DNA from: Nitrosomonas sp. Is35
GTDB lineage: Bacteria; Pseudomonadota; Gammaproteobacteria; Burkholderiales; Nitrosomonadaceae
Assembly: GCF_033063295.1 (NCBI RefSeq)
Contig: NZ_JAWJZH010000001.1
Span: 1,426,001 to 1,490,000 of the forward strand
Direction: 5' to 3'
Length of the DNA stretch: 64,000 nt
Part shown: positions 47,514 to 58,783 of the stretch, piece by piece
Position numbering within the stretch: the stretch's first letter is position 1
Layout of the letters: every line of letters starts with the position of its first letter
Notes under the pieces: generated by a model
The model's database searches: none
Seen by the model: the letters and a program-made list of their open reading frames with translations, nothing else
What the model was told of the DNA's origin: nothing
Program-made: the position numbers and the translations under genes

Positions 47514-48848
47514 ATGTACTCCAGTATTGATTCCGGTTTAACCGATTTGCTGCCCGATAATGATCCGCAACGTATTTTGTTGCACAACGAGGTGCATGCC
47601 CGCCCCAGTCAACGCATCCGCTTGCCTGCACTGGTGGTGTATGTAGTGGTCATTAACGAAGGCATCACGCGCGAACAAGAATGCGAACATTTGCGCCGTC
47701 TTCCCGGCCAGCAAACGCTGATGCTCGAACAGTTGCAAAATAATTTTCTGCGGCTGCGCTTGCAAGGCTATACCGTGCGCTGGGAGCGTCACAGCGAATT
47801 TACACGCTATTCAGTGGTGCAGAATTTACCCGAAACCGCGCAATTGGGGGCGACCGATCCGGAATTACTTTCTTATGTGACGTTACCGCGCGATTGGCTG
47901 GCTGAAATTCCTGGCCGCACGTTTGCTGCGGTCAAACTGGCGATGGTCTGTGGCGATCTGAATCAACCTGAAGAATTGCTGTTGCAGGCTCGCAAATGGC
48001 TGGGGGGAAATCCTGTGGTGGCGTCGCTGATCGGCAGAGAACGGCATTCCCTGGCAGTCACGGATTTCATGTTGCGTCATAGCGGCTTTGAACGCATGCT
48101 GGTGATTATGCCAGCGGGTTCTTCCGAAACGCGTGCCGGGCGAGTTTCGCAGCGTTTGCTCGAAATCGAAACTTACCGCTTGATGGCATTGCGTGGTTTG
48201 CCGGTTGCCAAACGGCTGTTTCCTGAGTTGACCAGCGCGGAACAGCAGTTGGCGGATATCACGGCGCGGCTGGAAAATAAAGCGGCGTCCGATCAGGAAT
48301 TGCTCGATACGTTGATTGCGTTAGCCGCGCGGATTGAACGTGCGACAGTTCAACACGCGTATCGCTTTGCCGCGACACAAGCATATAACAAGCTGGTGAC
48401 GCAACGCATCGCCGAACTCCGGGAGCAAGCGATACCGGGCACTCAGACGATTGGCGAATTCATGCAACGGCGGTTGTCTCCGGCGATTGCGACAGTTGAA
48501 GCGACTGTGCAGCGCATGAGTTATCTTTCCGCGCGCGTTTCACGCGCCAGTGCTTTGTTGCGTACTCGCGTTGATATTTTGACTGAAGCACAGAATCAGC
48601 AATTGCTGGAAAAACTGACGCGCGGTCAAGAGCTCCAGCTGCGGCTGCAAAGCACGGTGGAAGGTTTGTCGATTGCGGCGATTTCGTATTATGTGGTCAG
48701 TTTATTGCTGTATCTGGCTAAAGCTGGCAAGGCGGCGGGTTTGCCGGTTCATCCTGAACTGGCTGCCGGGGTGATGATTCCGGTTGTGCTCTGGGCGGTA
48801 TGGCGGGCTACACGGCGCATTCACGATAAGTTTTTTAAACTGCATTGA
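47514..48848 (+). CDS. DUF3422-family membrane protein
   Basis: The N-terminus LPDNDPQRILLHNEVHARPSQRI is the DUF3422 hallmark (LHNEVHARP), and the C-terminal part has a helical domain (about 250-400) followed by two membrane segments (about 400-440). No activity is known for the family. The frame is open from 47427 but the conserved start is the ATG at 47514, giving MYSSID. A possible -10 (TATAGAAT) begins at 47460, inside the upstream extension, which supports the later start. Confidence 0.88.
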   Translation: MYSSIDSGLTDLLPDNDPQRILLHNEVHARPSQRIRLPALVVYVVVINEGITREQECEHLRRLPGQQTLMLEQLQNNFLRLRLQGYTVRWERHSEFTRYSVVQNLPETAQLGATDPELLSYVTLPRDWLAEIPGRTFAAVKLAMVCGDLNQPEELLLQARKWLGGNPVVASLIGRERHSLAVTDFMLRHSGFERMLVIMPAGSSETRAGRVSQRLLEIETYRLMALRGLPVAKRLFPELTSAEQQLADITARLENKAASDQELLDTLIALAARIERATVQHAYRFAATQAYNKLVTQRIAELREQAIPGTQTIGEFMQRRLSPAIATVEATVQRMSYLSARVSRASALLRTRVDILTEAQNQQLLEKLTRGQELQLRLQSTVEGLSIAAISYYVVSLLLYLAKAGKAAGLPVHPELAAGVMIPVVLWAVWRATRRIHDKFFKLH

Positions 48849-48925
48849 GATAAGTAAACAGGCTTGAAAAAAACCTCGACGGGTGATTCTCCAGCCTGTT
48901 TTATGAACGGACAACGCTGCAAATG

Positions 48926-51130
48926 TTATTGCAGATAGCGCTCGAATGGATACAATGGGTTGATCCCTCTTCCTTCAGCGCCTACCGCAGGTACCGTGAA
49001 ATATTCATCCGCCGCGAAGTTATCGCTCAGCGGGTGAGTTGCCGTGATCAGCACATTATTTCCCGCATGGCCGTGTGGAACGGCCAATTCCGGATGATCA
49101 AAAGGTGCTTTCTCATAGCGCACACGATCATCTGTCAGGCTTTTCAGAAAATTCACCAAGTCTTCACGGCTTTCCGGTGACAATTGCAAATCAACTTGTG
49201 AAAAAACTTTGCCGAATTCTTTCGGCGGTACTTCAAAATTACCGCCCCGGATATAAAATTCCAACACTTCTTCTAATGAAGCCATACCGCCGTTATGCAT
49301 GTAAGGTCCCGTTAGTTCGATGTTTCTTAGTGTTGGGATTTTAAATGTGCCCGCAGCGGCGCTTAAAAAACGTTTCCTCTTAGCTTTTTTCAGTTCCGCG
49401 GCAGCTGCATCAACTGTCGGGATAAATGCACCTGCCGGATTGAAACAATCCGTAGCATCCTGTGTTTGTTTTTGTATGCCATCCGCGCGGGTAAATAGCA
49501 GCGGATGCGGCTTATCGCGATCCAGTGCAATGGCTGTATCAAAATCGCATGCGCGCACATCGGCAACATAAGGATCGATAATTCCCGCTTTATTGCCGGC
49601 CAAAAGCTGCATGTATTGATCGGCGAACGATAGGGGATTTCCAAAGGGATCGACGCCACCTAAACCGATATCGTTTTCTACGGGCGTGACGCCGGTTCCG
49701 GAAAAGCCGGTATCCTGAAACATCATGCCGCCGGTCAGCGATAAATAGGTCACAACGTTCGTGGTACTGATGCGGAAAGAGGAGTTGCCGAATGCATGCG
49801 GGTTGATTTTTTGCAAAATGCCATTCGTCACGACAGCGGATGAGGTGAAGTTCGGGCCAATATGGCAGAGTGCGCAATGTGAATCACGAAAAACATCCAA
49901 CCCACGCAGCGCCGATTCGCTGAGTTCAGTCGGCATGCCATGTTCATCAACAGCACTTTGGTCAAAAGGTGAATCGTCTGAAATCAGTGTCGATTCATAC
50001 ATTTGAATAGCAAGCGCAAAGAATAGGGCAAAGTTGGCCTCTATCTGCCGGTAAGGCAAATTGTGCGTTGCCGAGGCGGGCGAGGGAGAGCCAAACAAAC
50101 CAACATCGGTATGTTTCCAGTATTTGGAATTAAATGCATCCATGACCAACCGGTAATAACGCGTATTCAAACCTTTCTGCAAGTTATTATTGGTGCTGTA
50201 TGCCAATGGGCCGAGAACGCTATCGTTCCAGTGAACGCGTTGATGTTCCAGTGGTTTACGGTTTAATAATTTACGGCCCAGATCGGCGAAAGTGCGGCCA
50301 TGACAACTCATTTCAAAGTTATCCAATGGAGGAGCGACGGCTAGAGATGCAAGCGAGGAATTGATCAGTCTTAACCGTTGTTTGGTGACTGTGCCGTCGC
50401 TATTTTTCACCCAAACACCGGCATCCGGGTCGCGATCCCCCCAAGGGCTGCTGCCGTTAAATATGTTGTTGGCGCGGCCGTCCCAAAAACTGCGAAAATT
50501 GAAAACTGAATTGATGATGGTTGGTGTATTACGCGGTTCAACCTTGCGAGTGCTTTTTGCGCCGGCATGAAATACCGGATCGGTGCTGCGTTCGCATTCA
50601 TCGTTTTTTTCCTGAAACCATTCGACATCGCGATAGTCGCCACCGAAAGTGCCCGAGGACGATACCACGTCATTGTTGACATAAATAGGTTCACCGGTGG
50701 GGCTCATCGGATCGCTGGTTTGGAAAAAAGGAAAATCGGTCTTTTTGAGTTTACTATTCGGTCCGCGAGGGGTTCCGTCGTTTGCCAGCGAAAATTCCTT
50801 CGGTAGTGTGCTGTTTCTACCGGCCGGTGCAATTTGATTTTTTGTGCGGCGGTCCGCGCCCGCATGATAATGGCAAGTGGCACAAGCGATACCGTCGCTT
50901 CCCACATTAACATCCCAGAATAAAGCTTTGCCCAATGCGATTGCTTTGTTCTTATTGATAATAATCGGATCAGGGCCATCCAGTAAGCCGGGTACTTCGG
51001 GAACCGGCGCGCCTTTCAGAGACATGGGAATAGGCCCGAATCCATCAGCTCGCGACACTGAAACGATGCAAATAGTAAGGCAAGCTATCCGGACTAAGGT
51101 AATAATGGTGTTTTTTATATTGATTATCAT
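48926..51130 (-). CDS. Dihaem cytochrome c peroxidase / MauG-family protein
   Basis: The protein (734 residues) has an N-terminal signal peptide (to about residue 28, VSVSRA) and two c-type haem motifs, CATCH and CALCH, with a C-terminal axial-ligand region PYMHNGG. This is the di-haem CCP/MauG superfamily, with an unusually long body that includes extra segments. Roles range from peroxide detoxification to oxidative modification of partner proteins. I start at the ATG at 51130, which has GAGGAG seven bases upstream. The PEP-CTERM gene lies upstream on the same strand, 218 bases away, and may be cotranscribed. Confidence 0.9.
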   Translation of the reverse strand: MIINIKNTIITLVRIACLTICIVSVSRADGFGPIPMSLKGAPVPEVPGLLDGPDPIIINKNKAIALGKALFWDVNVGSDGIACATCHYHAGADRRTKNQIAPAGRNSTLPKEFSLANDGTPRGPNSKLKKTDFPFFQTSDPMSPTGEPIYVNNDVVSSSGTFGGDYRDVEWFQEKNDECERSTDPVFHAGAKSTRKVEPRNTPTIINSVFNFRSFWDGRANNIFNGSSPWGDRDPDAGVWVKNSDGTVTKQRLRLINSSLASLAVAPPLDNFEMSCHGRTFADLGRKLLNRKPLEHQRVHWNDSVLGPLAYSTNNNLQKGLNTRYYRLVMDAFNSKYWKHTDVGLFGSPSPASATHNLPYRQIEANFALFFALAIQMYESTLISDDSPFDQSAVDEHGMPTELSESALRGLDVFRDSHCALCHIGPNFTSSAVVTNGILQKINPHAFGNSSFRISTTNVVTYLSLTGGMMFQDTGFSGTGVTPVENDIGLGGVDPFGNPLSFADQYMQLLAGNKAGIIDPYVADVRACDFDTAIALDRDKPHPLLFTRADGIQKQTQDATDCFNPAGAFIPTVDAAAAELKKAKRKRFLSAAAGTFKIPTLRNIELTGPYMHNGGMASLEEVLEFYIRGGNFEVPPKEFGKVFSQVDLQLSPESREDLVNFLKSLTDDRVRYEKAPFDHPELAVPHGHAGNNVLITATHPLSDNFAADEYFTVPAVGAEGRGINPLYPFERYLQ

Positions 51131-51293
51131 GATATTACTCCTCATGCGCCCTGCAATTCAGTATGTGCGCTATGGTGTGTTATGGAACATCAGAACGATT
51201 TACATGTTTGAGGCGCTCACGATTGTGTTCATCACGAGCTGCGCTTAAGCTGCGTGAAATTTAGTTATGACTGGATTGATTTTTTTGGTAAGA

Positions 51294-51320
51294 ACGGAGG
51301 GTTCTGTAAAAACCCTCCGT
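51294..51320 (-). other. Perfect 10-bp hairpin between PEP-CTERM and peroxidase genes
   Basis: ACGGAGGGTT at 51294-51303 and AACCCTCCGT at 51311-51320 form a perfect stem with a 7-base loop. Neither strand has a U-run right after it, so it may act as a stability element or a weak attenuator rather than a full terminator. Confidence 0.6.
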
Positions 51321-51348
51321 AACTGCTTATCGATACATCATGCGATGA

Positions 51349-52185
51349 TTAAGCTGCGGCTTCGCATGATTCTGACGGTGATCTTCTCAGACGCCAGCCA
51401 ACTAAACCCAGACCCACGAGCAGCATCGCCCAGGTTTCTGCTTCCGGTACTGCGCTAACTGTCAATGCAAACGCTCCACCTGCTGAAGCATGGTTGGTGC
51501 CGCCGACATATACAGCGTACCAGCCTGAGGCTAAGTCATTGAATGTTAGCGTTGCTATGTTTGCACTGGTGCTGCCGGTTACCCCGTTTTCAAATGTGTT
51601 GGTTACGCTCACATCATGCGCGCCGGTAAAAATGGTTTCGCCCCAACCTGTGTCGGCTGCAGTGAATGCAGCCGGACCTGAAACTGCATATCCAAGGGTT
51701 TCGATGGCATTACCGCCTTGGCCGTTGGCCATCCACAGCGTGCCTGCATCGCCGATTGCACCGGTAGCGTTCAGTGAGTGCGGCGTGCCAAATCCTGCGG
51801 CGCTGATTTCTGAACCAAAGCCTTCGGTGCCACCATCAAATTTCGCCGCGCCGGTTGCCCACACGGTCAAACCTGGAGCAAATCCAGCAGCTCCGGAAAC
51901 GGTTACGCTCACATCCGCCAAATTGGTATTTTGAAAAACAAACCAATCTCCGGTATGCGCCCAAGCAGAGAAATTCAGATTTGGATTGCCTGTGTATGCG
52001 CTTTTCAAGCCGCTTTCATTGGCTGTAATGGTTTCACCCAGACTCACGACATTATCACTGCCGACCCAGCCTTTGGGTGATACAGCATCGGCTGCATGGA
52101 CATGGCTACTTGCCAATGCTGCAAGCGAAATAATGACGGCTGAAGCCAGTGTACTTGTTTTCTTATGATATGATTTTAATTGCAT
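51349..52185 (-). CDS. PEP-CTERM sorted exported protein, 278 aa
   Basis: The protein has a signal peptide (to about 31, SSHVHA), a low-complexity glycine/alanine/threonine-rich body likely forming a beta structure, and a C-terminal sorting signal VPEAETWAMLLVGLGLVGW followed by RLRRS. The signal is a slight variant (PEAE instead of PEP), which is common. GGAG lies seven bases before the ATG. The leader upstream contains a structured RNA element. The dihaem peroxidase gene is the next gene downstream. Confidence 0.86.
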   Translation of the reverse strand: MQLKSYHKKTSTLASAVIISLAALASSHVHAADAVSPKGWVGSDNVVSLGETITANESGLKSAYTGNPNLNFSAWAHTGDWFVFQNTNLADVSVTVSGAAGFAPGLTVWATGAAKFDGGTEGFGSEISAAGFGTPHSLNATGAIGDAGTLWMANGQGGNAIETLGYAVSGPAAFTAADTGWGETIFTGAHDVSVTNTFENGVTGSTSANIATLTFNDLASGWYAVYVGGTNHASAGGAFALTVSAVPEAETWAMLLVGLGLVGWRLRRSPSESCEAAA

Positions 52186-52343
52186 TTCTTTTCTCCAAAA
52201 CGATACTATTTAAAGGTTTTGCGGCGCTGCCGGTTGCTTGTAGAATTGAGAAGAAACAACAACTGTGCGGCGCTTCTTTTTGAGCGATGATCTGAAACCT
52301 GTGCGGTAATTTCACACTGTTTGTTTCAGCTACTCCCCATACT

Positions 52344-52410
52344 CACGGGAGGCAACCCGGCCATCTCACATTGGTAAGATTCAAATGAGATCCGCTGGCT
52401 TTCCGTGCCT
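52344..52410 (-). promoter_or_regulatory. Structured leader element resembling a c-di-GMP-I (GEMM) riboswitch
   Basis: Read on the minus strand, AGGCACGGAAAGCC (52410-52397) and GGCCGGGTTGCCT (52362-52350) flank a hairpin with a 7-bp stem ATCTCAT/GTGAGAT. AGGCA pairs with TGCCT to close the element. The GGAAAGCC...GCCGGGTTGCC layout matches the second half of the GEMM consensus (GCAAAGCC...GGGTTGCC). The GNRA-tetraloop hairpin of classical GEMM is not obvious, so this may be a variant. It is followed by a CTCCC...GGGAG hairpin that could be the expression platform, and lies about 165 bases before the PEP-CTERM start. Confidence 0.4.
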
Positions 52411-52590
52411 GTCTAGCGGCAAGCGTGGCTTTGTCTGGTATCTGTCTCAATAAATTACGTTTTTATAGTTTATGGGAAAATTCTGATAAAACAATGCGAC
52501 AAATTGTCGCTGCGGCAAATTGCCACACCACCAATAGTGGTGCGGGATTGCGCCAAATGCTATCGAGAAATTGCCAGACAAATTAACCGC

Positions 52591-52618
52591 TTTGAGCACA
52601 CAACAAGCATGGTAAAAT
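52591..52618 (+). promoter_or_regulatory. Candidate purB promoter
   Basis: TTTGAG at 52591-52596 and TAAAAT at 52613-52618 are 16 bases apart, with TGG just before the -10 giving an extended form. Transcription would start about 20 bases ahead of purB. Confidence 0.4.
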
Positions 52619-52630
52619 CCGGCCTTCTGA

Positions 52631-54022
<1,392 letters not shown>

Positions 54023-54106
54023 AAATTATTCAGATGAACAATATACTGATTAGTATCACTAATTCATCATTTCTCTACGTATTCGCAGATAAATTTTCAT
54101 TTCCGG

Positions 54107-54135
54107 CTTGAAATTTAGCAGTGCTGTCCCAATAT
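54107..54135 (+). promoter_or_regulatory. Sigma-32 heat-shock promoter of grpE-dnaK
   Basis: CTTGAAA at 54107-54113 and CCCAATAT at 54128-54135 are separated by 14 bases, matching the sigma-32 consensus CTTGAAA-N13/15-CCCCATNT. Transcription would start near 54142, giving a leader of about 20 bases with the strong ribosome-binding site GAGGAG before grpE. Confidence 0.85.
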
Positions 54136-54161
54136 CGCCCTCACAGTTATGAGGAGCTACG

Positions 54162-54755
54162 ATGCAAAGTCCAGAAAATTCACATAATACAGAAGCGAGT
54201 TCAAAAGATATGGCTGATTCCCAGGAAGAAATCAAAATCCCCGGAGCGACTAACGATGCCACCATCCAAACCGGGGAAATCACTAACGCGCAGCCCGATT
54301 GGGAACATTTACTGAAAGAAGCGGAAATCAAAGCGGCCGAGCATCACGATGCCTGGATTCGCGCCAAGGCGGAAACGGAAAATATCCGTAAACGCGCGCA
54401 AACCGACGTTTCCAATGCGCATAAATATGCGATTGAGAATTTCTCGGCGCAGTTGCTGACGGTAATGGATAGTTTGGACGCCGCATTGGCGGTTGAGAAC
54501 GCGACCATTGAAAATTTCAAAAGCGGTATGGAATTAACACAAAAACAACTCACCAGCGTTTTCGATAAATTCAATATCAAGGTGATTGATCCTAAAGGCG
54601 AGAAATTCGATCCGCATCAACATCAAGCCATGTGCACGATTGATTCCGAACAACCGCCGAATACCGTGGTTCAAGTCATGCAAAAAGGTTATAAGCTGCA
54701 TGAGCGCATTATCCGCCCGGCGCTTGTATCCGTTTCAAAAGCGAAAGACTCTTGA
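54162..54755 (+). CDS. grpE: Nucleotide exchange factor GrpE
   Basis: GrpE releases ADP from DnaK. The 197-residue protein has the usual low-complexity acidic N-terminus, a long coiled coil (about 45-110, including RAKAETENIRKRAQ) and the C-terminal beta domain with VIDPKGEKFDPHQHQAM and TVVQVMQKGYKLHERIIRPALV. GAGGAG precedes the ATG. It is the first gene behind the sigma-32 promoter and 68 bases ahead of dnaK. Confidence 0.97.
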   Translation: MQSPENSHNTEASSKDMADSQEEIKIPGATNDATIQTGEITNAQPDWEHLLKEAEIKAAEHHDAWIRAKAETENIRKRAQTDVSNAHKYAIENFSAQLLTVMDSLDAALAVENATIENFKSGMELTQKQLTSVFDKFNIKVIDPKGEKFDPHQHQAMCTIDSEQPPNTVVQVMQKGYKLHERIIRPALVSVSKAKDS

Positions 54756-54823
54756 ATTTTTTACAAGTATCTCCATTTTTATACCCATCGACAGACAGAA
54801 TTAATCTTTAAAAGGATCTAAAC

Positions 54824-56767
54824 ATGGCAAAAATTATCGGTATCGACTTGGGTACCACAAACTCTTGTGTGGCCGTTATGGAAAACGGTAATCCCAAAGT
54901 CATCGAAAATTCGGAAGGTGCGCGGACAACACCGTCGATTGTGGCTTATACGGAAGATAATGAAATTTTGGTGGGTGCCTCGGCCAAGCGTCAAGCAATC
55001 ACGAATCCTAGAAACACGTTGTTTGCAGTCAAGCGGTTGATCGGACGGCGTTTTAACGAAGATATGGTGCAACGTGACATCAAGATGGTGCCGTATAGTA
55101 TTGTTAAAGCGGACAACAATGATGCTTGGGTGGAAGTGCGTGGCAAGAAAATCGCACCGCCGGAAGTCTCTGCGCAAGTACTGATGAAAATGAAAAAAAC
55201 CGCCGAGGATTATCTCGGGGAAACAGTAACCGAAGCGGTGATCACGGTACCGGCGTACTTCAACGATTCGCAACGTCAAGCTACCAAGGATGCCGGACGC
55301 ATTGCAGGTCTCGAAGTCAAACGGATCATCAATGAGCCGACCGCTGCTGCGCTGGCATTTGGTTTGGATAAAAAAGAAGGCGACCGCAAGATTGCAGTTT
55401 ATGATCTCGGCGGCGGGACGTTCGATATTTCCATCATCGAAATCGCTGAAGTTGAAGGTGAGCATCAATTTGAAGTGCTGGCGACCAACGGCGATACATT
55501 CCTCGGTGGGGAAGATTTTGATTCGCGTGTCATGGAATATCTGGTCGATGAATTCAAGAAAGAGACCGGCATCGATCTGAAGAAAGACATGCTGGCGCTC
55601 CAACGCCTGAAAGATGCGGCGGAAAAAACCAAAATCGAGTTATCTTCCAGCCAACAGACCGAAGTGAATTTGCCGTATATCACGGCGGACGCTTCCGGAC
55701 CGAAGCATCTGGCGGTCAAAATAACTCGCGCGAAATTGGAAAGCCTGGTGGAAGATTTGATCGAACGTACCGCCGGACCTTGCCGCACGGCGATCAAAGA
55801 TGCCGGTTTATCCGCATCGGACATCGACGACGTCATTCTGGTGGGCGGACAAACCCGCATGCCGAAAGTACAAGATAAGGTAAGGGAAATATTCGGCAAA
55901 GAACCACGCAAAGATGTTAATCCGGATGAAGCGGTAGCGGTTGGCGCGGCCATTCAAGGTGGCGTGTTGAAAGGTGACGTGAAGGATGTCCTGTTGCTGG
56001 ATGTGACGCCATTGTCGTTGGGTATCGAGACGCTGGGCGGCGTGATGACCAAACTGATCCAGAAAAACACCACGATCCCAACCAAGGCGCAGCAGGTATT
56101 TTCTACTGCCGATGATAATCAAACGGCTGTGACGATCCACGTGCTGCAAGGCGAACGTGAGATGGCATCAGGAAACAAAAGCCTGGGGCAGTTTAATTTA
56201 AGCGATATTCCGACAGCACCGCGCGGCATGCCGCAAATTGAAGTGACGTTCGATATCGATGCCAACGGCATTTTGCATGTGTCCGCGAAAGACAAAGCGA
56301 CCGGCAAGGAAAACAAAATCAAAATCCAGGCAAGCTCCGGTTTGTCGGACGATGAAATTGACCGTATGGTAAAAGACGCCGAGGCGCATGCCGAGGAAGA
56401 TCATAAAGCACTGGAGCTGGTTTCCAGCCGTAATCAGTGCGATGCGATGATTCATTCGGTGAAGAAATCGCTGAAAGAGCACGGCGACCAATTAAGCAAC
56501 GATGAAAAAGCCAAGCTTGAGGCCGCATTGAAAGATGCCGAAGAAGTACTGAAAACCGACAATAAGGACGAGATCGATGCCAAAACACAGGCGTTGACCG
56601 AAGCGGCGCATAAACTGGCTGAAAAGATGTATCAACAGAAAGATCAGCAAGGCGGCGGAGAAGCGCAACCTGAAGCCGGATCTTCATCATCATCGGGTCG
56701 AGGCGAGAAGCCGGTGGAAGGCGAGGTGGTTGATGCGGAATTTGAGGAAGTTAAAAACAAAAAATAA
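54824..56767 (+). CDS. dnaK: Hsp70 chaperone DnaK
   Basis: DnaK is the ATP-driven Hsp70 chaperone. The 647-residue protein has all Hsp70 signatures: [14 protein letters not shown], the phosphate loop [15 protein letters not shown] and [14 protein letters not shown]. The substrate-binding domain begins after [14 protein letters not shown], and the C-terminus ends in a glycine/serine-rich tail. AGGATC-type spacing upstream supports the ATG. It forms the grpE-dnaK-dnaJ heat-shock block. Confidence 0.98.
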   Translation: MAKIIGIDLGTTNSCVAVMENGNPKVIENSEGARTTPSIVAYTEDNEILVGASAKRQAITNPRNTLFAVKRLIGRRFNEDMVQRDIKMVPYSIVKADNNDAWVEVRGKKIAPPEVSAQVLMKMKKTAEDYLGETVTEAVITVPAYFNDSQRQATKDAGRIAGLEVKRIINEPTAAALAFGLDKKEGDRKIAVYDLGGGTFDISIIEIAEVEGEHQFEVLATNGDTFLGGEDFDSRVMEYLVDEFKKETGIDLKKDMLALQRLKDAAEKTKIELSSSQQTEVNLPYITADASGPKHLAVKITRAKLESLVEDLIERTAGPCRTAIKDAGLSASDIDDVILVGGQTRMPKVQDKVREIFGKEPRKDVNPDEAVAVGAAIQGGVLKGDVKDVLLLDVTPLSLGIETLGGVMTKLIQKNTTIPTKAQQVFSTADDNQTAVTIHVLQGEREMASGNKSLGQFNLSDIPTAPRGMPQIEVTFDIDANGILHVSAKDKATGKENKIKIQASSGLSDDEIDRMVKDAEAHAEEDHKALELVSSRNQCDAMIHSVKKSLKEHGDQLSNDEKAKLEAALKDAEEVLKTDNKDEIDAKTQALTEAAHKLAEKMYQQKDQQGGGEAQPEAGSSSSSGRGEKPVEGEVVDAEFEEVKNKK

Positions 56768-56783
56768 TTTTTGTTAAAACAAT

Positions 56784-56838
56784 CAAACGCAGAGACGCAC
56801 ACGGCAGCGCAGTAAATGCCTGTGCGAGCTCTGCGTTT
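56784..56838 (+). terminator. Long hairpin between dnaK and dnaJ
   Basis: AAACGCAGAG at 56785-56794 and CTCTGCGTTT at 56829-56838 form a perfect 10-bp stem, with an inner GCACA/TGTGC arm, followed by TTTTAGTGTTT. It may terminate part of the grpE-dnaK transcripts and set the dnaK to dnaJ ratio. Confidence 0.65.
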
Positions 56839-56909
56839 TAGTGTTTGCATAAAGCGTAAATTTCAACAATCAGAACAACATACCCTTATCACGCGAGCAG
56901 GAAGTCAAG

Positions 56910-58019
56910 ATGAGTAAGCGAGATTATTATCATGTGCTCGGCGTCAGCCGCGATGCCGATGAAGCAACAATCAAGAAAGCCTATCGAAAATTGGCGATGA
57001 AGTATCACCCCGATCGCAATGCAGGCGATGTGAAATCGGAGGAGATGTTCAAAGAAGCCAAAGAAGCTTATGAGGTATTGACGGATACGAACAAGCGGGC
57101 TGCTTACGATCAATTCGGTCATGCCGGGGTTGATGCAAATGCAGGCGGAGGAGGTGGCGCACAGGGCTTCAGCGACGCGTTTAGCGATATTTTTGGCGAT
57201 ATTTTCGGTGGGCGCGGCGGACGAGCTAATGTGCATCGCGGTTCCGATTTGCGCTACAACTTGGAGATTTCCCTGGAACAGGCGGCACATGGTACTGAAA
57301 CTAAAATCCGCATCCCTACTCAGGAGGAATGTGATGCTTGTCACGGCAGCGGCTCCAAACCCGGTCACTCACCGAAGACGTGTCCGACTTGTAATGGCCA
57401 CGGGCAAGTCAGAATGCAGCAAGGATTTTTCTCTATTCAGCAGACCTGCCCCAAGTGTCAAGGCAACGGCAAAATTATCACGCACCCCTGCGCGAGCTGT
57501 CATGGCGTAGGGCGTGTTAAACAGCAAAAGACATTGAACGTAAAAATTCCGGAAGGTGTGGACGATGGCGATCGCATTCGTATTTCCGGTGAAGGTGAAG
57601 CTGGCTTAAACGGCGGTCCGCCGGGCGATTTGTATGTTGTAATTCATTTATCGGCGCATTCTGTTTTCCGCCGGGATGGTGATAATTTACACTGTGAAAT
57701 TCCGATCAGCTTTACCGTGGCTGCGTTGGGTGGAGAAATCGAAGTGCCGACACTGGAAGGTCACGCCAAAATTAAAGTTCCGGCCGAAACACAGACCGAT
57801 AAGATTTTCCGTCTGCGCGGCAAGGGAATCAAAGGTGTACGCAGTCACGATAAAGGTGACTTGCTTTGCCATGTCGTGGTGGAAACGCCAGTTAAACTGA
57901 CTGCGCGTCAGAGAGAGCTACTGGAAGAATTGGAAGCCATCAGTTTAAAAGACGGTCCTCGCCACAGCCCGCGTGCCAAGTCTTGGATGGATAAAGCGCG
58001 GGAATTTTTCTCCGAATAG
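56910..58019 (+). CDS. dnaJ: Co-chaperone DnaJ
   Basis: DnaJ delivers substrates to DnaK and stimulates its ATPase. The 369-residue protein has the J domain with the HPD motif ([10 protein letters not shown]), a glycine/phenylalanine-rich linker, and the zinc domain with four CxxCxGxG repeats: [24 protein letters not shown] and CASCHGVG. The C-terminal substrate domain follows. GCAGGAAG lies upstream of the ATG. Confidence 0.97.
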   Translation: MSKRDYYHVLGVSRDADEATIKKAYRKLAMKYHPDRNAGDVKSEEMFKEAKEAYEVLTDTNKRAAYDQFGHAGVDANAGGGGGAQGFSDAFSDIFGDIFGGRGGRANVHRGSDLRYNLEISLEQAAHGTETKIRIPTQEECDACHGSGSKPGHSPKTCPTCNGHGQVRMQQGFFSIQQTCPKCQGNGKIITHPCASCHGVGRVKQQKTLNVKIPEGVDDGDRIRISGEGEAGLNGGPPGDLYVVIHLSAHSVFRRDGDNLHCEIPISFTVAALGGEIEVPTLEGHAKIKVPAETQTDKIFRLRGKGIKGVRSHDKGDLLCHVVVETPVKLTARQRELLEELEAISLKDGPRHSPRAKSWMDKAREFFSE

Positions 58020-58220
58020 GAAACCGCTTAATTTATTATTAATCAATACATAGTCATAACATTGGTAATGTGCTGGTGTCAGCTTGTGACTCACATTTAA
58101 CAAAGAATTTACATTTGCTTCACAATTGGATTGCTTTCTCAATTTATAGTTACGCCTGAGTTCACGAAACACGATCACTTTAATAGGGCAGTAATTACAA
58201 ATTTAATTCAGGGAGTAATC

Positions 58221-58667
58221 ATGGCGACAATATCTTTTCTGGTTAACGGTACCGCAGCCAATCCAGCCAAAGCATGGGTGACAATTGAAGAAGTGGCGGG
58301 CGGAGCACTATTATTCAAAGTGAATCAAATTGGCAATGTCACAGGAAATTTGTACGGAGTATATTTTGATATCGAAGATGAAAGTATTCTTAGTACGCTC
58401 AGAATTACTGGTGTTTCCGACAATATCCGCATCAACGACGAAGCGGTCAATTGCTTAAAGAACGGCACGGATGCATGTCAATCGCGCGTGCACAGTGATG
58501 GCCAGAAAATAAATAGCTATAGTTTCATTCTGAACAGCGACATGCGCGCGCTGATACTCAGCGATTTCCCGCACATACAGCTCGATTATTCCGGTGATAG
58601 TGATGATTCAAATATTAAAATCAATGATGATTTTAATCATCGCTGGTTATATCTGGAATTGTTTTAA
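58221..58667 (+). CDS. Hypothetical 148-residue protein
   Basis: I recognise no family. The start is the ATG at 58221, preceded by AGGGAG; the frame is open upstream from 58131 but without support. The protein has no signal peptide, is acidic, and alternates short beta-like segments (LLFKVNQIGNVTGNLYGVYF) with acidic loops such as YSGDSDDSNIKINDDFN, which resemble calcium-binding turns. It follows dnaJ by 201 bases without a shared promoter being evident. A secreted or surface role by a non-classical route is possible but unproven. Confidence 0.65.
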   Translation: MATISFLVNGTAANPAKAWVTIEEVAGGALLFKVNQIGNVTGNLYGVYFDIEDESILSTLRITGVSDNIRINDEAVNCLKNGTDACQSRVHSDGQKINSYSFILNSDMRALILSDFPHIQLDYSGDSDDSNIKINDDFNHRWLYLELF

Positions 58668-58740
58668 GCGATGTGATATCTCCCCGTTTGCATGTCAGTG
58701 GTTGTAGTGCAAATTTCTAATTACGTGGTTGAGTGAAACC

Positions 58741-58769
58741 CAATACCGCCGCTTCTACCGGCGGTATTG
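58741..58769. terminator. Hairpin between convergent genes
   Basis: CAATACCGCC and GGCGGTATTG form a perfect 10-bp stem with a 9-base loop between the hypothetical gene and the convergent oxidoreductase gene. T-rich tails are weak on both sides, but position and strength suggest a shared bidirectional terminator. Confidence 0.65.
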
Positions 58770-58783
58770 GATCAAACAAGAGT

